A DNA stretch of 64,000 bases from Phorcus lineatus (GCA_921293015.1 OV121081.1:53965877-54029876), one strand, 5' to 3'. Counted from the stretch's first letter, positions 46,902 through 60,117 are shown. Notes: generated by a model not told the origin, from the sequence alone. Program-made: numbers and translations.

Positions 46902-47739
46902 CTTTAAACTAATCAAAGGTCCTGACATATGAATAAAAACAAATATTACATATTCTATGAAGAAATTTTGCTGTTATTAACTTAGTCAAATCTCCTATTC
47001 CTTCTTCCCTCCCTACGCCGTCAATAAATATTAGATTAAATTTTCAAACTTGTCTTTTGAAAGAAGGATTACAATGATTTTAAATGACTATACAAAGATG
47101 AAAGCTACCCTTGACATTGGTATCAATTGTATTTTGAAAATAAATCTAATTCTTTATCATCTTTAGATTTATAAATTTTTATGTTATAAAACATGATAAG
47201 ATGCTTATGGTCGCTATAAGGGTCTATTGATAACGTACAGCTTAATATTGATTAAAATAGAAAAGTAAAGGCCAACTTCATTAGAGTTTTGTAAACATTT
47301 GATAATTTGGTGAATGAAGATTGTTTTGAATGTGTATATAAAAACTACAGATAGTCATTCTCAATTTATAAGAGTCATTTAACCACCAAGTCTTTATTAA
47401 CACAAGCAAACCAAAAATGTGTCAGAATATTATTAACTTGGTCAAAAGTATCAACATTTCAATAATAATAAACTTAACATCCATAAAAAATTACACATCA
47501 TAAACTATGATTGAACAATATGAATGAAAATATTTTCAATCAACTGATAGTGTATTTTTTCATCTTCTGTACAGGATTTAATAAAGCCAATCCTCCCAGT
47601 TTGCTTAGTATTTTTATGCAGGATATAAGGATTATTTTATGTGTATGTACTGTATTAGATTTGTTCACGAATTATCGATTAATTAATTGTATTCTATAAT
47701 ATTCAGTCGAAATTCTTTAGGTGTTGCCAATGTATGTTT
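46902..47739. other. AT-rich spacer
   Basis: No feature recognised. Confidence 0.5.
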
Positions 47740-48330
47740 GAAAAGCGTTTTATTATTTCCCCGACAAAACCTTGCGAGTTGTGACCTTACACGTTCCTTT
47801 CCCAGGAATACCTCGAAGGATTAACCGTTGTTTTAAAACTAATTTTGGCATGTGGTTAGACCTAGTGGTGGAGTGGTGCCGTTTGGTACTTTGGCTATTC
47901 TGGTTTTTATATATTTTCTGGTTAACATGGAAACATTTTGAAAATTCGTTTCCTGCCTTATCTGAAAATCAATATATCATTTAAAAAAAAATAAATGTGG
48001 TACATGTATGTTTTTGGAATTGGTTTTGAATTTTTTTTAGTACAGCCTCTATCTAAAATACCTAGCAGTGTTATTTTAGGAGACTGGGTATGTGACTAAA
48101 CCTAGAGTAGAGTAGAGAGGTGCCTTTGCTACTTAATTTATCAAAACATTTTCTGATTTCCATGGAAACAATTTGGACTTACTCCAATAGTAGTAGATAC
48201 ATCAATTTTGAACAGTTATTGGAACGTTGAATGCGTATTCTTTGTGAAAAAAGGACTCTTAAGTTTATGGTGTTGATTTTGAAACCTGTAACCATAGCAA
48301 CTTTGTCTATGGCAGTTAAAAACCTTACCT
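47740..48330 (+). repeat. Degenerate local repeat with CATGGAAACA blocks
   Basis: Two recognisable copies. Near 47845: TGGTTAGACCTAGTGGTGGA, a GTGCC-TTGGTACTTT block, then AACATGGAAACATTTTGAAA. Near 48090: GACTAAACCTAGAGTAGAG, GGTGCCTTTGCTACTT, then TTTCCATGGAAACAATTTGG. A weaker third (CCATAGCAACTTTGTC) follows near 48291. Noncoding. Confidence 0.5.
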
Positions 48331-49332
48331 TACTATAATGTATTTTTCAGAAAATCATCTTATTGTAGATCAGGAGTTTGCATTTATAAAGGGAATCAAT
48401 GTTACACCAACACTTACAGTTTGTTACGAAATCTGTTTTATAAAGATTATATGTTTGGAGGATAAAATAATGTTTTTTGCGTAGAAAAGCAATATATTAG
48501 CAATGTTAAATTTTGAATGGATATTAGAAATTTATGACTTATGCTATTCACAGTTGATCAATAAGGGACGAGTGTTGGGTCGAATGAATTTCTCATATAT
48601 AGATGTACTGCTTATAAACGACACAATACGTTTCATCGCATCGCAGATATGGACAATATCAGTCTGTAATGAGAGTGCCTGTTTTCGTGCAGCGTTGTCA
48701 CAAGTTCGTGAACATGAAAGGATGTTATTAGAATGTGACATGAATGAAACGTGTAGCGACGACTATAGCTGTTCTTGAAATTTTGACGGAGTGGATCAAA
48801 CTGTTTCGGGAAAAAACACGTTATATTCTAATGAATATATTACTGTTAATAAGGAATGTCTACAATATGAATTTAGGGGAGTTACATGTAAATGGTATTA
48901 ATGATAACCTTAATTGATTCTTTCTCAACTGCTTTCAAAGTGTCCCGAACCAAAGCTAGTAAGTCGTAAATGTTAAGCAATTTTCTCGCATCACACTGAC
49001 TTGATAATATCAAAATAAAACTGTTTTGAAAGAGAAAATTTACATGTACATAGAAGTGAAAATAACCTGCTCTTTCCAGATTTTAACAACAAAAATACTG
49101 GTAGTTGTGTATAGAATGAATGAATACACTTAGCAAAATTGAAAACTTGACTTAATGAAATCCTTTCTGTCTGTTCATTGAAATATTTTAAACACTATTT
49201 GTAGAGAAAGTAATGGTTTTAACTCCTTTAATGTGAGGAATTTTGAAGTCAGGTGCAATCATTTACAGCAAAACAATCGGAAAACTGTGAATGCACGTAC
49301 AAACACAAAATCATGAGGTCAATCGATGCAAG
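48331..49332. other. AT-rich stretch with an unassigned 91-codon frame
   Basis: The frame at 48503-48778 (+) has a Cys/Glu/Asp-rich end, and an overlapping 65-codon frame runs on the minus strand. Neither shows a motif I recognise, so neither is called. Confidence 0.35.
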
Positions 49333-50079
49333 TTTGCATGAACTGAGTAAGCACTTATTGCTCATTTGGAAAAAAACAATTGAAAGTTTACTTTTGATGA
49401 CCTTTTGGCAATGCCGCGTCTTACGAATAAAGAACGTCAAGGCGCTATGGGGAGGCTCCATGCTGGTCAGTCTGTGGTCACAGTGCCAAGAGGCTTTAAC
49501 TGTTCACGACAAACAATTTTAAATCTCAGGATGAGGGTGCATCAAACTAGAACAGTTGCAGACCGCCCGCGGCCAGGAGCGTCACGTGTGACGTCACTCC
49601 GGGAAGATGCAGTAATACGTTTATGTCATCTTCGCAACCGATTTGTAACTGCAACTTCCACAAATAGGGAGATGTTCAGTGGACGGATAACCCCAAAAAC
49701 TGTCAGAAATGGCTTGCATGCCGCTGGACTTCGCGCAAGGAGACCCTATAGAGGACCTAACCTTACACCTCTTCATCGCCGTAACCATCTTGCGTGGGCC
49801 ACAAGGCACTTAAGGTTAACTCAACGGCAGTGGTATCCCATTGTTTTTAGTGAAGAATCTCAATTCACCTTGGACGACGTGTTCGTCAACAAGTTAATCC
49901 ACCACAGACGTTGCAAGATCTTCAACGTCACCTTGTTGAGCAATGGCGTCGTTTTCCTGTGTTAATTAACGTTGTAAGATCCACGAAGAGGCCTTGTGTG
50001 GATGTACGAGACGCTAGAGTAAGACACAATCATTACTGATCACTTCAGATTGATTCTCTTCATTCTATGAAATTCATTT
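49333..50079 (+). mobile_element. Internally deleted Tc1-like transposon, family B
   Basis: The left flank (TTTGCATGAACTGAGTAAGC) and right flank (TTACTGATCACTTCAGATTG, then AAATTCATTT) match those of the decayed copy at 17039-18054. The N-terminal coding part is open for about 150 codons. It then joins directly to the C-terminal GRRVRQQVNPPQ region, so the catalytic core between SEESQFTL and GRR is deleted. The 747 bp element cannot encode an active enzyme. Confidence 0.85.
49411..49965 (+). pseudogene. Tc1-like transposase, family B, truncated by internal deletion
   Basis: From MPRLTNKERQ the frame carries both N-terminal helix-turn-helix regions (FNCSRQTILNLRMRVHQT at about residue 30, and SGRITPKTVRNGLHAAGL near 90-110) and a GASRVTSLRED linker. 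It reaches WYPIVFSEESQFTL, where the family has SDESRF; the first catalytic Asp is Glu here. At about codon 151 the deletion junction shifts the frame into a 35-codon tail. The original frame (GRRVRQQVNPPQTLQDL and so on) runs on beside it to a stop at about 50039. The surviving DNA-binding half could in principle still bind family B ends. Confidence 0.8.
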
Positions 50080-52190
50080 GGGAAGGTATTTAGACGTCAT
50101 TAACGTTAAGGACGTTAAAGACAAACGTGACTATGTGTTTCTTTCTCCTGTTTATACCCAATTGATCTTTGCACAACATACGAATGCTATAATTGATTAA
50201 AAACAAATATCAAAAGTTTTGTGCCAGAATAAATAACAATCAAGTTTTCATTTTTGCTTAGTTTATACCACGTTAATAACTCTTCATGTGATATTACAAG
50301 TTATAACAGCGGCTGTCTTATTACTAATTCTTATACATAAACAGCCTGTCCTTCATTAGGAAACATAAATTGGACATGCATATTGCTTCTTTAAAACATA
50401 ACCTCTTCAATCATTTACAATCAGTAACTTGAATAAGTGTTGAATTAAGGTAATACACGTACGGGTAATCTGGTTTTGAATTTCTATGGAAAAACAATGA
50501 AGGTTTGGAAATAGTTGGGACTCAATATCGAATGAAAACTACTCACTGGTACCTGTTAAATCTCACATTACATTCTAATAAAGTTTACTTAGCTCATCCC
50601 TATCTGACATATCTCAAATTGCCTACCGTAATGAGAGTGTCTATTCTCATACAGCATTAGTTTCATCCCTTTTGTGATGAAAGAAAATTATTGGACTTCA
50701 GTACTCTACACATGTTATGTTATTAAACTGTGTGGGTGCTATCTCTTATTTCAAACGTTTTATTAATTGATGGATATAGATTTATATTCGCTTCAATGTC
50801 TCCTCGCTTAATTTCTATATAACGTCACGAAGTTGGTTTTTTTTGCGCGTTTGCAGGTTTGTTTGTTAATCAAATTTCTATGAAAACATGCAAACTCACG
50901 CTGTTGCCTGAATTTGAAAATGGAGATCGTCATCGTCAACCACCGTATTTTAAAACAAATCAAGCTGTTAAGACATTTGTTATTCTGTTGATTTTTTAAC
51001 TTTGCAATTATTAAGAAATGGAAAAAGAGAAACTTGAATTTATATTGTTACGTTTGAATTTATAACTATGAAATTGCCCCACGTCGAATGCTAAATATGA
51101 CAAATAATTGAATTTATCAATAATAACTATTAAATTGATTGATTATAAACAAAGATTTTAAAGTTACAATGAAGACTGATACAACATGTTAAACAATATC
51201 AAATGGGTCAAAAGGCTAGCAAAAAAAGTAATATTCACCAAGTCGGTCGTTGATGAAATAGCATTAATAGGTTGAGTCCTGACCTTGATGGTAATTCCTT
51301 GATGGATCCATTTGAAAACAGTTTGCAAATGTGTGGGGAACGGTGACGCAGCAGAATGATCGAAAAGTCCAATGTAGAAACCATATTGATCAAATGTCTG
51401 AATGAGTGCTAGCTGACCTTTATATATATTTCAAAACCCTTCCTTTTCTTTAAATATGGAAAGGAAAGAGCTCGAGGGATATTAAAAAAAAATAGCCTGA
51501 TACAAGTGTGTGACCAATTGAACAGTGTACAAAATGTAATGATGCATGAAGTCCTGTCAGAAAACAACTAAATTAAAAGTTTGAGATGCGTAACAGTAGT
51601 TTCATGAACGAAATTTATTCACATCATGATAAAATACAAGTAATGGTTAGTCTATATAGAATAATCAAATTCTATACAGAATGTAGATCACTGTTAGAAG
51701 ATTACATTGTTAAATTGAGACATACGTATACATCCTTTTATGCAATACAATATAATATATAATTCATTAAAAACTATAAACTATTTCTAAGACCTTTTTC
51801 AGGATAATAACGTTGTGATGTTGATTCAATAAGCTGGTTTTCTTTGCATTAGCCCAACAGCAATTGTTTTGGCCAATGCCTTTCATGTTTTGTGTTTATT
51901 TGTATTGATTCAACAACGCATGTTATTATTCAGAACTGTTTGCTGCACTTCTTGAAGGCCCTTTTAATATCAGCATGACAAGTAATAAATACTCAAGAAA
52001 ATACAAATGAAACGCTTTTCGGCCTGCATTTTGTGTTCTTCAAGATGATAAAAATGCTAAGAATGCGTTGCACTTTCGGTTGAGTATCTTACAATTTATT
52101 AGAAGTCCCCATAAAAGGATATATATATTGCACTTTGTTTTATTACTCAACCATGGTGAGATCCCTCATTAGATAACAATAAGTTGGTAA
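50080..52190. other. AT-rich stretch, with a possible hammerhead relic
   Basis: No frame or transposon end seen. On the minus strand near 52043-52010, CTTGAAGAACACAAAATGCA followed by GGCCGAAAAGC is weakly hammerhead-like but too degraded to call. Confidence 0.45.
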
Positions 52191-52241
52191 CACCGTCTCG
52201 TCCGAACAACGAAACTACTTTCGCAAGTCACATGTCATCGT

Positions 52242-52275
52242 CCAATCACGTGACTTGAAAGTTAGAAAATGGCGA
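52242..52275 (+). promoter_or_regulatory. CCAAT / CACGTG / AAAATGGCG cluster, promoter-like
   Basis: CCAATCACGTGAC at 52242-52254 joins a CCAAT box to a palindromic E-box. AAAATGGCGACTG (52266-52278) then matches the YY1-type motif that often overlaps the start codon of TATA-less housekeeping genes. The ATG at 52269 opens only 14 codons, and no donor or exon follows that I can defend. It could be a worn promoter, part of a repeat, or chance. Confidence 0.3.
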
Positions 52276-52313
52276 CTGTCAAATTTTGCATTCTCAAAAT
52301 TGTCAAGGAATGA

Positions 52314-53390
52314 TGTAATTCATTTAAAATATCAGTTTTGTTCGTATATAATTGTGAAAAAATACATTGAAAATTTATTATTTGTTCAAATATTGATTCG
52401 AGTCAAAAAGGATTTTTTACAAATACATTCATGCATTTAGTTGAAATTTGAACAATGTATAATTCAATGCGCATGTGAATGTATTTTCCTGCTGTTCTTC
52501 AGAGGCGGTAATGCACAGTCTAGGAATCATAAGGAAAAAACATTATAACTCAAAAGGTCTCTTATAAAATATAAGTAAATACCTCTATGAAACCAAATTT
52601 TGATTCCTTTATGGTTATTCAAACAAAATCTTCAGTCACATCTATAGCTTGTTTGAATAAGTAGAATTAGGATGCCTAGGATAACTAGGATGCTAACCTT
52701 TATGTCAAGAAAAACAAACAGATACAAATAAAATACACATTATTCATTATTTAATAAAATGAATTCATATGTTGCCCTTACTGGTAAATTTGTAGTAGTG
52801 GTTCAATCGTATTTGGTCGACGTTTACAGTTACGATCTATTAGCGATTATGTACCAAGTAATAAACAGATGGATTTTGGTATGAGTCATATAGAAAGCGG
52901 AGGTTGAATAAAAGTCCTATAACTAGGTCAGAACAACGATAGACCAGATCAGATATTCAATTATTGTGCATAGACTGTTTCCGCCCGCTAAAATGGAGAT
53001 GGTCTCTTAAGATATGTGTGTAATAGCCAATCCTCACGCATAACAGTCATCTTGTAACATGCTACGACGTATTTTTCATGATAATTGGACTACTTTAAGA
53101 GGAGTTGCAAAATAGGGTTGATAGTTTTCCTTGTCGCTCATGTGTTATACATTACCTTCCAAACATTGTCATGAAAAGCCTTGACAATGCAAACAAAACA
53201 ACTGCCTTTATTGAATAAAAGGATTTTTCATTCAGACTGAAATTTAAAATTTAAAAGGTAGTTGAAAATGAATAATTCACATGAAATATAAAAAATAATA
53301 TGAAGGAAATGTGATAATCTTTGTAGATATCTATTATTCGTCTTAATAATAAAAAGGGTAATTTATGACAGTTTTCAACTTCCATGACAA
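52314..53390. other. AT-rich spacer
   Basis: No feature recognised. Confidence 0.5.
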
Positions 53391-53560
53391 TGCATACTTT
53401 TGACCATCTTCCTACGCAAAGCTTAACTATTGCCAGTCTCGAACTTTCCAAGTTAACTTCAAGCTTAACTATTGCCAGTCTCGAACTGTCCAAGTTAACT
53501 TGGAAGTTCGAAACTGGCGATAATTAAGCTTTACATTGGAAGATAACTTTTGACAGTAGC
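53391..53560. repeat. Foldback element with a duplicated inner arm
   Basis: The outer arms ATACTTTTGACCATCTTCC (left) and GGAAGATAACTTTTGACAGT (right) are inverted copies. Inside, the 42-base unit AAGCTTAACTATTGCCAGTC and onward occurs twice in tandem (53419-53460, 53461-53502). It then occurs once inverted (53504-53531, AAGTTCGAAACTGGCGATAA). The second and third units form a hairpin with AACTTGG at its turn. Confidence 0.75.
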
Positions 53561-54479
53561 GGCACAACACCTAGCGCTCTTGATGAATGCTGATATGTGA
53601 GTGTATGTTACACTTAATGAGATAATTGGTACTATGTCCAATAAAAACGCACGCACTGATTTTGCGGAATTGCATCAGTTTTATTCACCACAGCAATGTG
53701 ATTTAGGCTTAATTGATAGATGCCATAAGCACGGAAAGATTCTTATGATTCTCATGAAATTAAATATCATTTCAGTTACCTTTACCACAAAATCCTCAAT
53801 TTGTTGCAATGAGTAATTTGTTTGGTAAGCTGATTGCGTAAGAAATAAATATTTCGTTGCTTCCAATATATATGTCAATTTCATGAATCATGACAATATA
53901 CCTTGTCTAAATTCAAATTTGTTAAACATACTAGCTGATATAACTTCTTAAAAGGTATTTTTGATATAACTATTAATGATATATGTACATGTACGTAGTC
54001 TACTTCTACGAAATACAAGTTTGCTACCCATCTCTTTCTTAATTAAAAGTTTTCCGTACGTGAATCAATGTAAAAGAGCAAAGCTTTTCGATGCAAATTG
54101 ACCCCCCTCCCCCTCAAAAAGAATGTTCAATGATTGTGTGACCGGCCTTCTTAAGATAAACATTTGGGACACCTTATAAACATTCAAATAAACTCAAGAA
54201 CAGATATTTAACAATAATGATCCGTTGGGATGAGGCAAACGCTTAATAGAAAGATAATTAGAAATATAAAGTGTGAAAGTATGGATGGAAAATTATTTCA
54301 TTAAGAAACAATCACGTTGACAGTTCTATGTGATGTTGCCACGATCATCTGGAGTGGAATCATCTTGCAATCACTTTATATCGCCTATGTTCACGCAAAT
54401 AGGTCATGTGGTATCACATTAGATTTCCAGATGTCACCAGGCTCTAACCGATATACTTATTTTGTTGTTATGTTTCCGT
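53561..54479. other. AT-rich spacer
   Basis: No feature recognised; a C-rich run ACCCCCCTCCCCCTC lies near 54100. Confidence 0.5.
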
Positions 54480-54965
54480 TTCGATAATACTTATAAACAA
54501 GCTCACAAACAAGAGTATTCTGGAACCAGAACTTTACATCTTAAAACTGAATTCAGATAGAGACTTACTAAGAACTCTGTGTAAATTTAGATGTATAAGG
54601 CATAAACTCAATGTACAGCAATTTCGAAACGATAAAAATGTAAATACTGATTTATTGAAGTGTACAAAATGTAATTTTGACGTTATCCAAGACGATATTC
54701 ACTTTTTGTTAGTCTGTCCATATTATAATCAAAGTAGAAAAATGATGTTACCAAGCTATTGTCATACCGATTCAATGCGGGGAACATTTAATTTGCTAAT
54801 CTCTTCACAGAATGTTGAATGATAAAGAGATCTCGCAATTTATCTAAAAGTAATTTACCTATGTAAGCAATCATTTCAATGTCCATGCACAATGACCTTA
54901 TGTATACATGCTAATCGTACTTTAGGCCATGAGGCCGTGATTACAAATAAACATTCATTACATAA
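54480..54965 (+). mobile_element. LINE 3' end (C-terminal zinc-finger region and tail)
   Basis: Plus strand. The C-terminus of a non-LTR retrotransposon polyprotein can be read: RTLCKFRCIRHKLNVQQFR, then CTKCNFDVIQDDIHFLLVC, a C-x2-C...H-x4-C motif typical of the last domain of many animal LINE ORF2 proteins, then PYYNQSRK and a stop near 54822. A 3' UTR follows with GGCCATGAGGCCGTGATTAC and a final AATAAACATTCATTA. The reverse transcriptase is missing (5' truncation, usual for LINE copies). The clade cannot be decided from this part. Confidence 0.65.
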
Positions 54966-57794
54966 ACAAGCTCATGAAATGTGAGAACCAGGCAAAACTT
55001 CTTGTACACCTTACTCTTGACTGAGTATTTGCAGCTACTTTTTCTGTTAATATTGTTTTATAATAACTTGTTCTCCTTTAGTGTTTTATGGCATCAGTGA
55101 CATTGTGATGTTTTTGTGGATTATAGAAATAGTAATTTTGACAAGTTCATTTATTATATGAAATGTTAACGTGCCGGCAATAAAAATGACTTTTATCTGG
55201 ATGTGTATTAAAAATGTCTCGCTAACGAAAATAATGGTTAATAAAACTTTTCGTGATCAGATTAATTCATACCTAGCTAGTTTCTGATCTGAGGATAGGA
55301 GTCGTTGTTCGCACCCTGAGTTGTACCCATATTTTCATAATTCAAGTCTCTTTTAACTTATTTTTCTTTCATTTTCTGAATTTTTCACATTTTTCTTCTA
55401 CTTGCTACATATATGTGAAGATAAAACCTGATTTATCTAATAACTCCTAATATGGCAGACACATTTCAAATAGATGGTTGGCAAGAACACAAAAATATCA
55501 ATCATTGCACATTTAAGAATTTGAGAATGTTTTGCATATCATAAAAATACTTTTAAAACCTACACAGCTCGATTTCATGAGAAACGTTCAGTTAACTCAA
55601 AGCAAGCTCGGCCATGTGAGGGTGTTGAATCTAATTATTCCAGAATAGACGTTATTGGCATGTGTGGCAACAAGAGCAACTAGACAGATCTGCCAAGTGA
55701 TGAGACTAATTATATTCTCAGAAAGAGCATGTTCCGGAATAAAGGGTTTACAACAGTTTGTTGAAATAGAAGTTCTACATTTCGTCAAAGTTTTATATTT
55801 GAAGGTTAAACCATTTAGAGGTTGTGTTAGAGCCGTGTATGAATGTCGATATTCAGTTTATCTTACGTATGATTTCACAAATTATTCTAACCCGTTATTA
55901 CAAAGTTGAGACATTTAAGGTTTCAATACATTGAATTTGTTTTGTTGTTTTAAAAAAATAGATGATCAAACAATTTGTAAAGGATACCTTCAAAGTAAAT
56001 GCGAAAACGAAGGATGATGAAGGTAATTAAACTCCTCTAGGGTATTACTGATGATGACAAACAACTGTCATTTGTATCTATATGTATAAGTCACACCCTG
56101 AATCCAATGAAACATAAGGTAAAATAGGTCATTGTTATATTGTGCTGAAATGACACTTCAGTTGACTAAACTGAATAAAACAAAGTTAAAAAACTAACAT
56201 TTCAGTGATTTATCATTCACGTTATTTTGCATATCTCAATGATTGGTTGATTTATTGGCAATTCAGTAGTACAAGTCTTTACTCTCACCCAATTTCTTCG
56301 TATTACACATTTCATGAAAGGTTATATTTGAGTCAACAGAAGATCACCATTATTGCCAGTCAATTAGGCTGTCTGAGGGTATAGGGCATGTTCAGTAGTC
56401 TCTGGTGCTTACTTTGAATTTGATGTGAAAGGGTCTTGGTAATTCCCACTGATAGTCGAACACTATTGCTAACAGGACAGTTTTACAATCAAGTACCAAT
56501 ACAACACAGAGGTTATCATTCAAAACACTTTCCGTAAAAAAATTGTAGCAAATCTATAAAATGAATTCAACAAAAAGCCAGAACATGTTAACATAACATG
56601 TACAAATTAAAGCATGAAGTTTCTAAATATGAGCTTAAACTATTTTGTAAGTCACCTCATTGATTTTATGATTTAACTGAAGGTATGCCTCCCTTATTTC
56701 AATATTCTTCACAAAGAAATCATAACATGCATATTTATCATGAAACAAAATAAAAAACAGCAAATGAAATAATCAGGTTGCCTTCAGATAAGAAAAAGTC
56801 TTTTGCCAAATGCCTCCACTGGTTATATTTCAGAACAACGTGTTTTGTTCTGCATAATGAATGAAAGGCGCCTTTGTGTTTTGTCAAAAATATATAGAAA
56901 TTATATGTCCAGGTTGTGATTTGATTATATAGATGAAAGGATTTTCGGGAATAGATTGGATACACATAAGAATATATATGAAGACAGGTTGTTATGTTTG
57001 AAATGCTTGATTGTGTTATTAACAGATTTATAGAATAGCTGTCGTCATATTATATGATTTTATGTAACGATCAAAGAAAATGCAAATTAAAAATATCATT
57101 TCTCAATATCATCGCAAGGTAGATATAATTGAATAATAATGATATATCTGCTGGACACGGGCGTAGGTCTCCAATTGCAACCAATCGTCATTATCATGAC
57201 ATTCTTTGCACTCAAACATATATAAATATTTTACCTCTAACGAATTACTATTTTTTTTACCAAAGAATAGCAATTGGACATCATCTTCATGTTCACTATA
57301 ATAATTCATGATTTTTTTTGTCAATGATCACTTTTACACATATAAATCTCTTGAACATTAAGTCTTTATAGCAATAACCCATCTCTTGTTTACTTATATA
57401 TCATTGTCTGTAATACTGGCATAGTTTGCACAGTAGCAAGCATTTTAAATTTGTTTATCAAGCCTTCTTATTAATTCAGTACCCATTGCTCTTACAGTAA
57501 TTATCTTCTCTCACATTGATGAACTAGATTGGGGACACATCATCTTTCTAAATAACAGTTAGGTTGTTTACTTTGTTACTTACAATACTCTACAAAATGT
57601 AATGAACCAACTTACCAAAAGGTCATTCTCGTTTGAAGACCCTAATATTGTCTGAAGGGAATGATTAACGCATCTGTCATTTCATAGGAGACAAAGTGAC
57701 ATTTTGTATGAAGTATATGTGTCCTTATGTTCATCTATGTCTTATAGCTGTAAATATCAGTATGATAAAATAAACAAGTTATCGAAAGAAAGAT
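54966..57794. other. AT-rich stretch, nothing firm
   Basis: The 84-codon frame at 55655-55909 and its antisense have no motif. No element ends found. Confidence 0.45.
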
Positions 57795-58182
57795 GATGAA
57801 TAGAGAACAAGCTATATGGATTTACAACTTCTTTTTTTTGGTTTTTTTTTGCAGGATTGCGACGTTTCGGTGTAGATGCTAACACCGTTATCAAGCAAGT
57901 GATATTGGACATGATTTGAGAAGGAATATATACACAAATGGGAATAGGCTTGTACAATTGAGTAGGTTGAAGTACAAAGAGTTAATTAACTTATATTGAT
58001 AAGATTAACAAGGTTGATAAGGTTGATGTACAGGGTGATTGGTTGTTGTTGATTGTTGATGTCTCCAAAGACTCCAAATCAGCCATATCACTTGCTTGAT
58101 AACGGTGTTAGCATCTACACCGAAACGTCGCAATCCTGCAAAAATGAAGTTGTAAATCCATATAACTTGTTCTCTATTCATC
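57795..58182. repeat. Large inverted repeat with hammerhead-like cores in both arms
   Basis: The left arm 57795-57905 and right arm 58085-58182 are inverted copies that differ by one base and by a longer T run (about 14 bases) in the left arm; the spacer is about 180 bases. In each arm, read toward the outside (right arm on plus, left arm on minus), the order is TTGC, TTGATAA, GGTGT-loop-ACACC, GAAAC, GTC, GCAA. That is a hammerhead layout: stem I TTGC/GCAA, helix II GGTGT/ACACC, and GTC before the cleavage point. The CTGATGA box is altered at two positions, so these are probably inactive relics of a Penelope-like or related element. Confidence 0.75.
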
Positions 58183-59263
58183 TCACCAACTTCTAAATGC
58201 CTCTCAAAGAAGTCAAAGATGATGAAGTTTATTTGGAACTTGTTTGCTGATCATACTAAATATCGTAGGAATCATTGATCAGGTGGTGATGTTAGTCAGG
58301 GGCACATGGAATGTTCCCATCATAGACTGAATAAAATAAGGTTTGATCAAGACAATTGAAGTCAATGCTCTATGACATTAAAATTTAATTTTAATGCTTT
58401 GAAACCCATTGAGCATTACCATCGATAGCTAGCACAAACGAACATTTATATAGATAATAAAGCGAACACCGACAATAGCCAGTGAAATTTAATCGACATA
58501 AGATTAACAAAAAGCCTCAAAATTGTTTGAACCTCATATTCTTACTTTAAAATGGTAAACATATTCTCAGATCCACATTTCAATGATGCAGATGTGAAGA
58601 AAGGTGTAATGTACGGATACTGTTCACAATCAACAATCAGATTCCACCAACGGTTAATCACAAGGAAATTTAAGGTAGAGTTATTAGGAAAATTTGACAA
58701 TTTGCAAAGCCAAATGTTTGATCTCGAGTAGACAAAAATGTAAAATTTCTATTGGTGGGGATCGGATGGTTGGTACGATTTAGAAATCCCTGGACAATTT
58801 CCAAGACATCGAATTTTAAATAAATACGGTTCATGTAGCGATTGCTGATGTCTTTAACAACGTCAAACTTAATGAAGCTACATTGGTTCCGTCAAGTGAT
58901 GACTGCAGTATAGTTCTTTTTGCATCCGGCTTAGTTTTATTTGCTAAATCGACTAAAATTTAACATCATTGTTCATTTCCTGCACTTGTTATATGTTGAA
59001 GGTAATGCCATCTATCAGAACGTGTACATGTCTTCCTGGAAATGATTGCAAAATTAAAAACACCTTCAAAATTATGCTTAAATCTTAAAAGGAAAGGCCA
59101 TCTCAAACTGCAAAAATTCTTGTAATAATGTAAATACTTAACTTATTCAGCTTTGTCTTGAAAAAAACTGTTGGCTTGGCCAGCGAACCAGCAATAGTTA
59201 CAAACAGGTTATATTGTGTAGGTTTTTCACAGTTTTTTTTACATCGATGTATTATTGAATTAA

Positions 59264-59265
<2 letters not shown>
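58183..59265. other. AT-rich spacer
   Basis: No feature recognised. Confidence 0.5.

Positions 59266-59354
<89 letters not shown>
59266..59354. repeat. (TA)n microsatellite, about 44 units
   Basis: Uninterrupted TA run, the longest in the window. It produces the IYIYIY frame at 59158-59391. Confidence 0.97.
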
Positions 59355-59356
<2 letters not shown>

Positions 59357-60117
59357 ATTTTATGATAACCCATGTGTCAAGAACTGGATGATCTACATTC
59401 CGTTACAGATATTTTTAACGAGGCTGTCCTTGGTTTACAATTTCAAGCTTATGGTTATTACCAAATTATCAAAATCAATTTAAACATAAAAATATCAACT
59501 ACATTGATCAAGCAATAGCGCACAGACCTTACAATGAGCGAGTAGGTACAACAAACGTTACGAAGTACACTGTAATTTATCAAAAACCTTTTTCTACTGA
59601 TAACGTGTAACAGCATTAAGATAAAAAATCGAAAACTCAATTCACATACTCAATCAATGGATATTAATCATTAAGAGTGTGTTATTGCCAACTGAAGGTT
59701 TATCAATATGTTGAAAATATCATGTCTAAAATCTCTTTGAACTGTAAGGTGCGTAGTTGTTCGTTTTCCCTTCCATATCGTTTGATAAAAGGGAATTGCA
59801 ATTCTTTTCACATTTATGTATTTGAAATAATGGGAATATAGTCTATTCATGTTGTTGGTTTGAGCTGCCGATTTCTTTGTGCCAGAAAACGGAAGAATAT
59901 AAATTAAGTTTTAAAAGAAACGTATTGACCACATGTCATAATTAAAGGAGTAATAGAATGAAATTGTCAATTATTATTGACATAATGAAAACAATTGATT
60001 AAAAAAAAATCTTGTTAACGTGTTAAAGAAGATTTTCGTCTGAATGTAATTTGTCAAATTTTCCTCTCTTAACTGTGATTTAAATATGTTTAACCTAAAT
60101 AAAACCAAAAAAGTTTT
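59355..60117. other. AT-rich spacer
   Basis: No feature recognised. Confidence 0.5.

Noticed and set aside
48503-48778. 91-codon frame and its antisense 65-codon frame
   Set aside because: Neither strand shows a known motif, splice signal or second copy, so it cannot be decided which, if any, is coding.
52010-52043. Possible hammerhead relic on the minus strand (CTTGAAGA...CCGAAAAGC)
   Set aside because: Core boxes are altered and stem I does not pair; too degraded to call.
59158-59391. 77-codon frame with a long IYIYIY run
   Set aside because: A product of the (TA)n microsatellite; the same applies to the minus-strand frame at 36199-36384.
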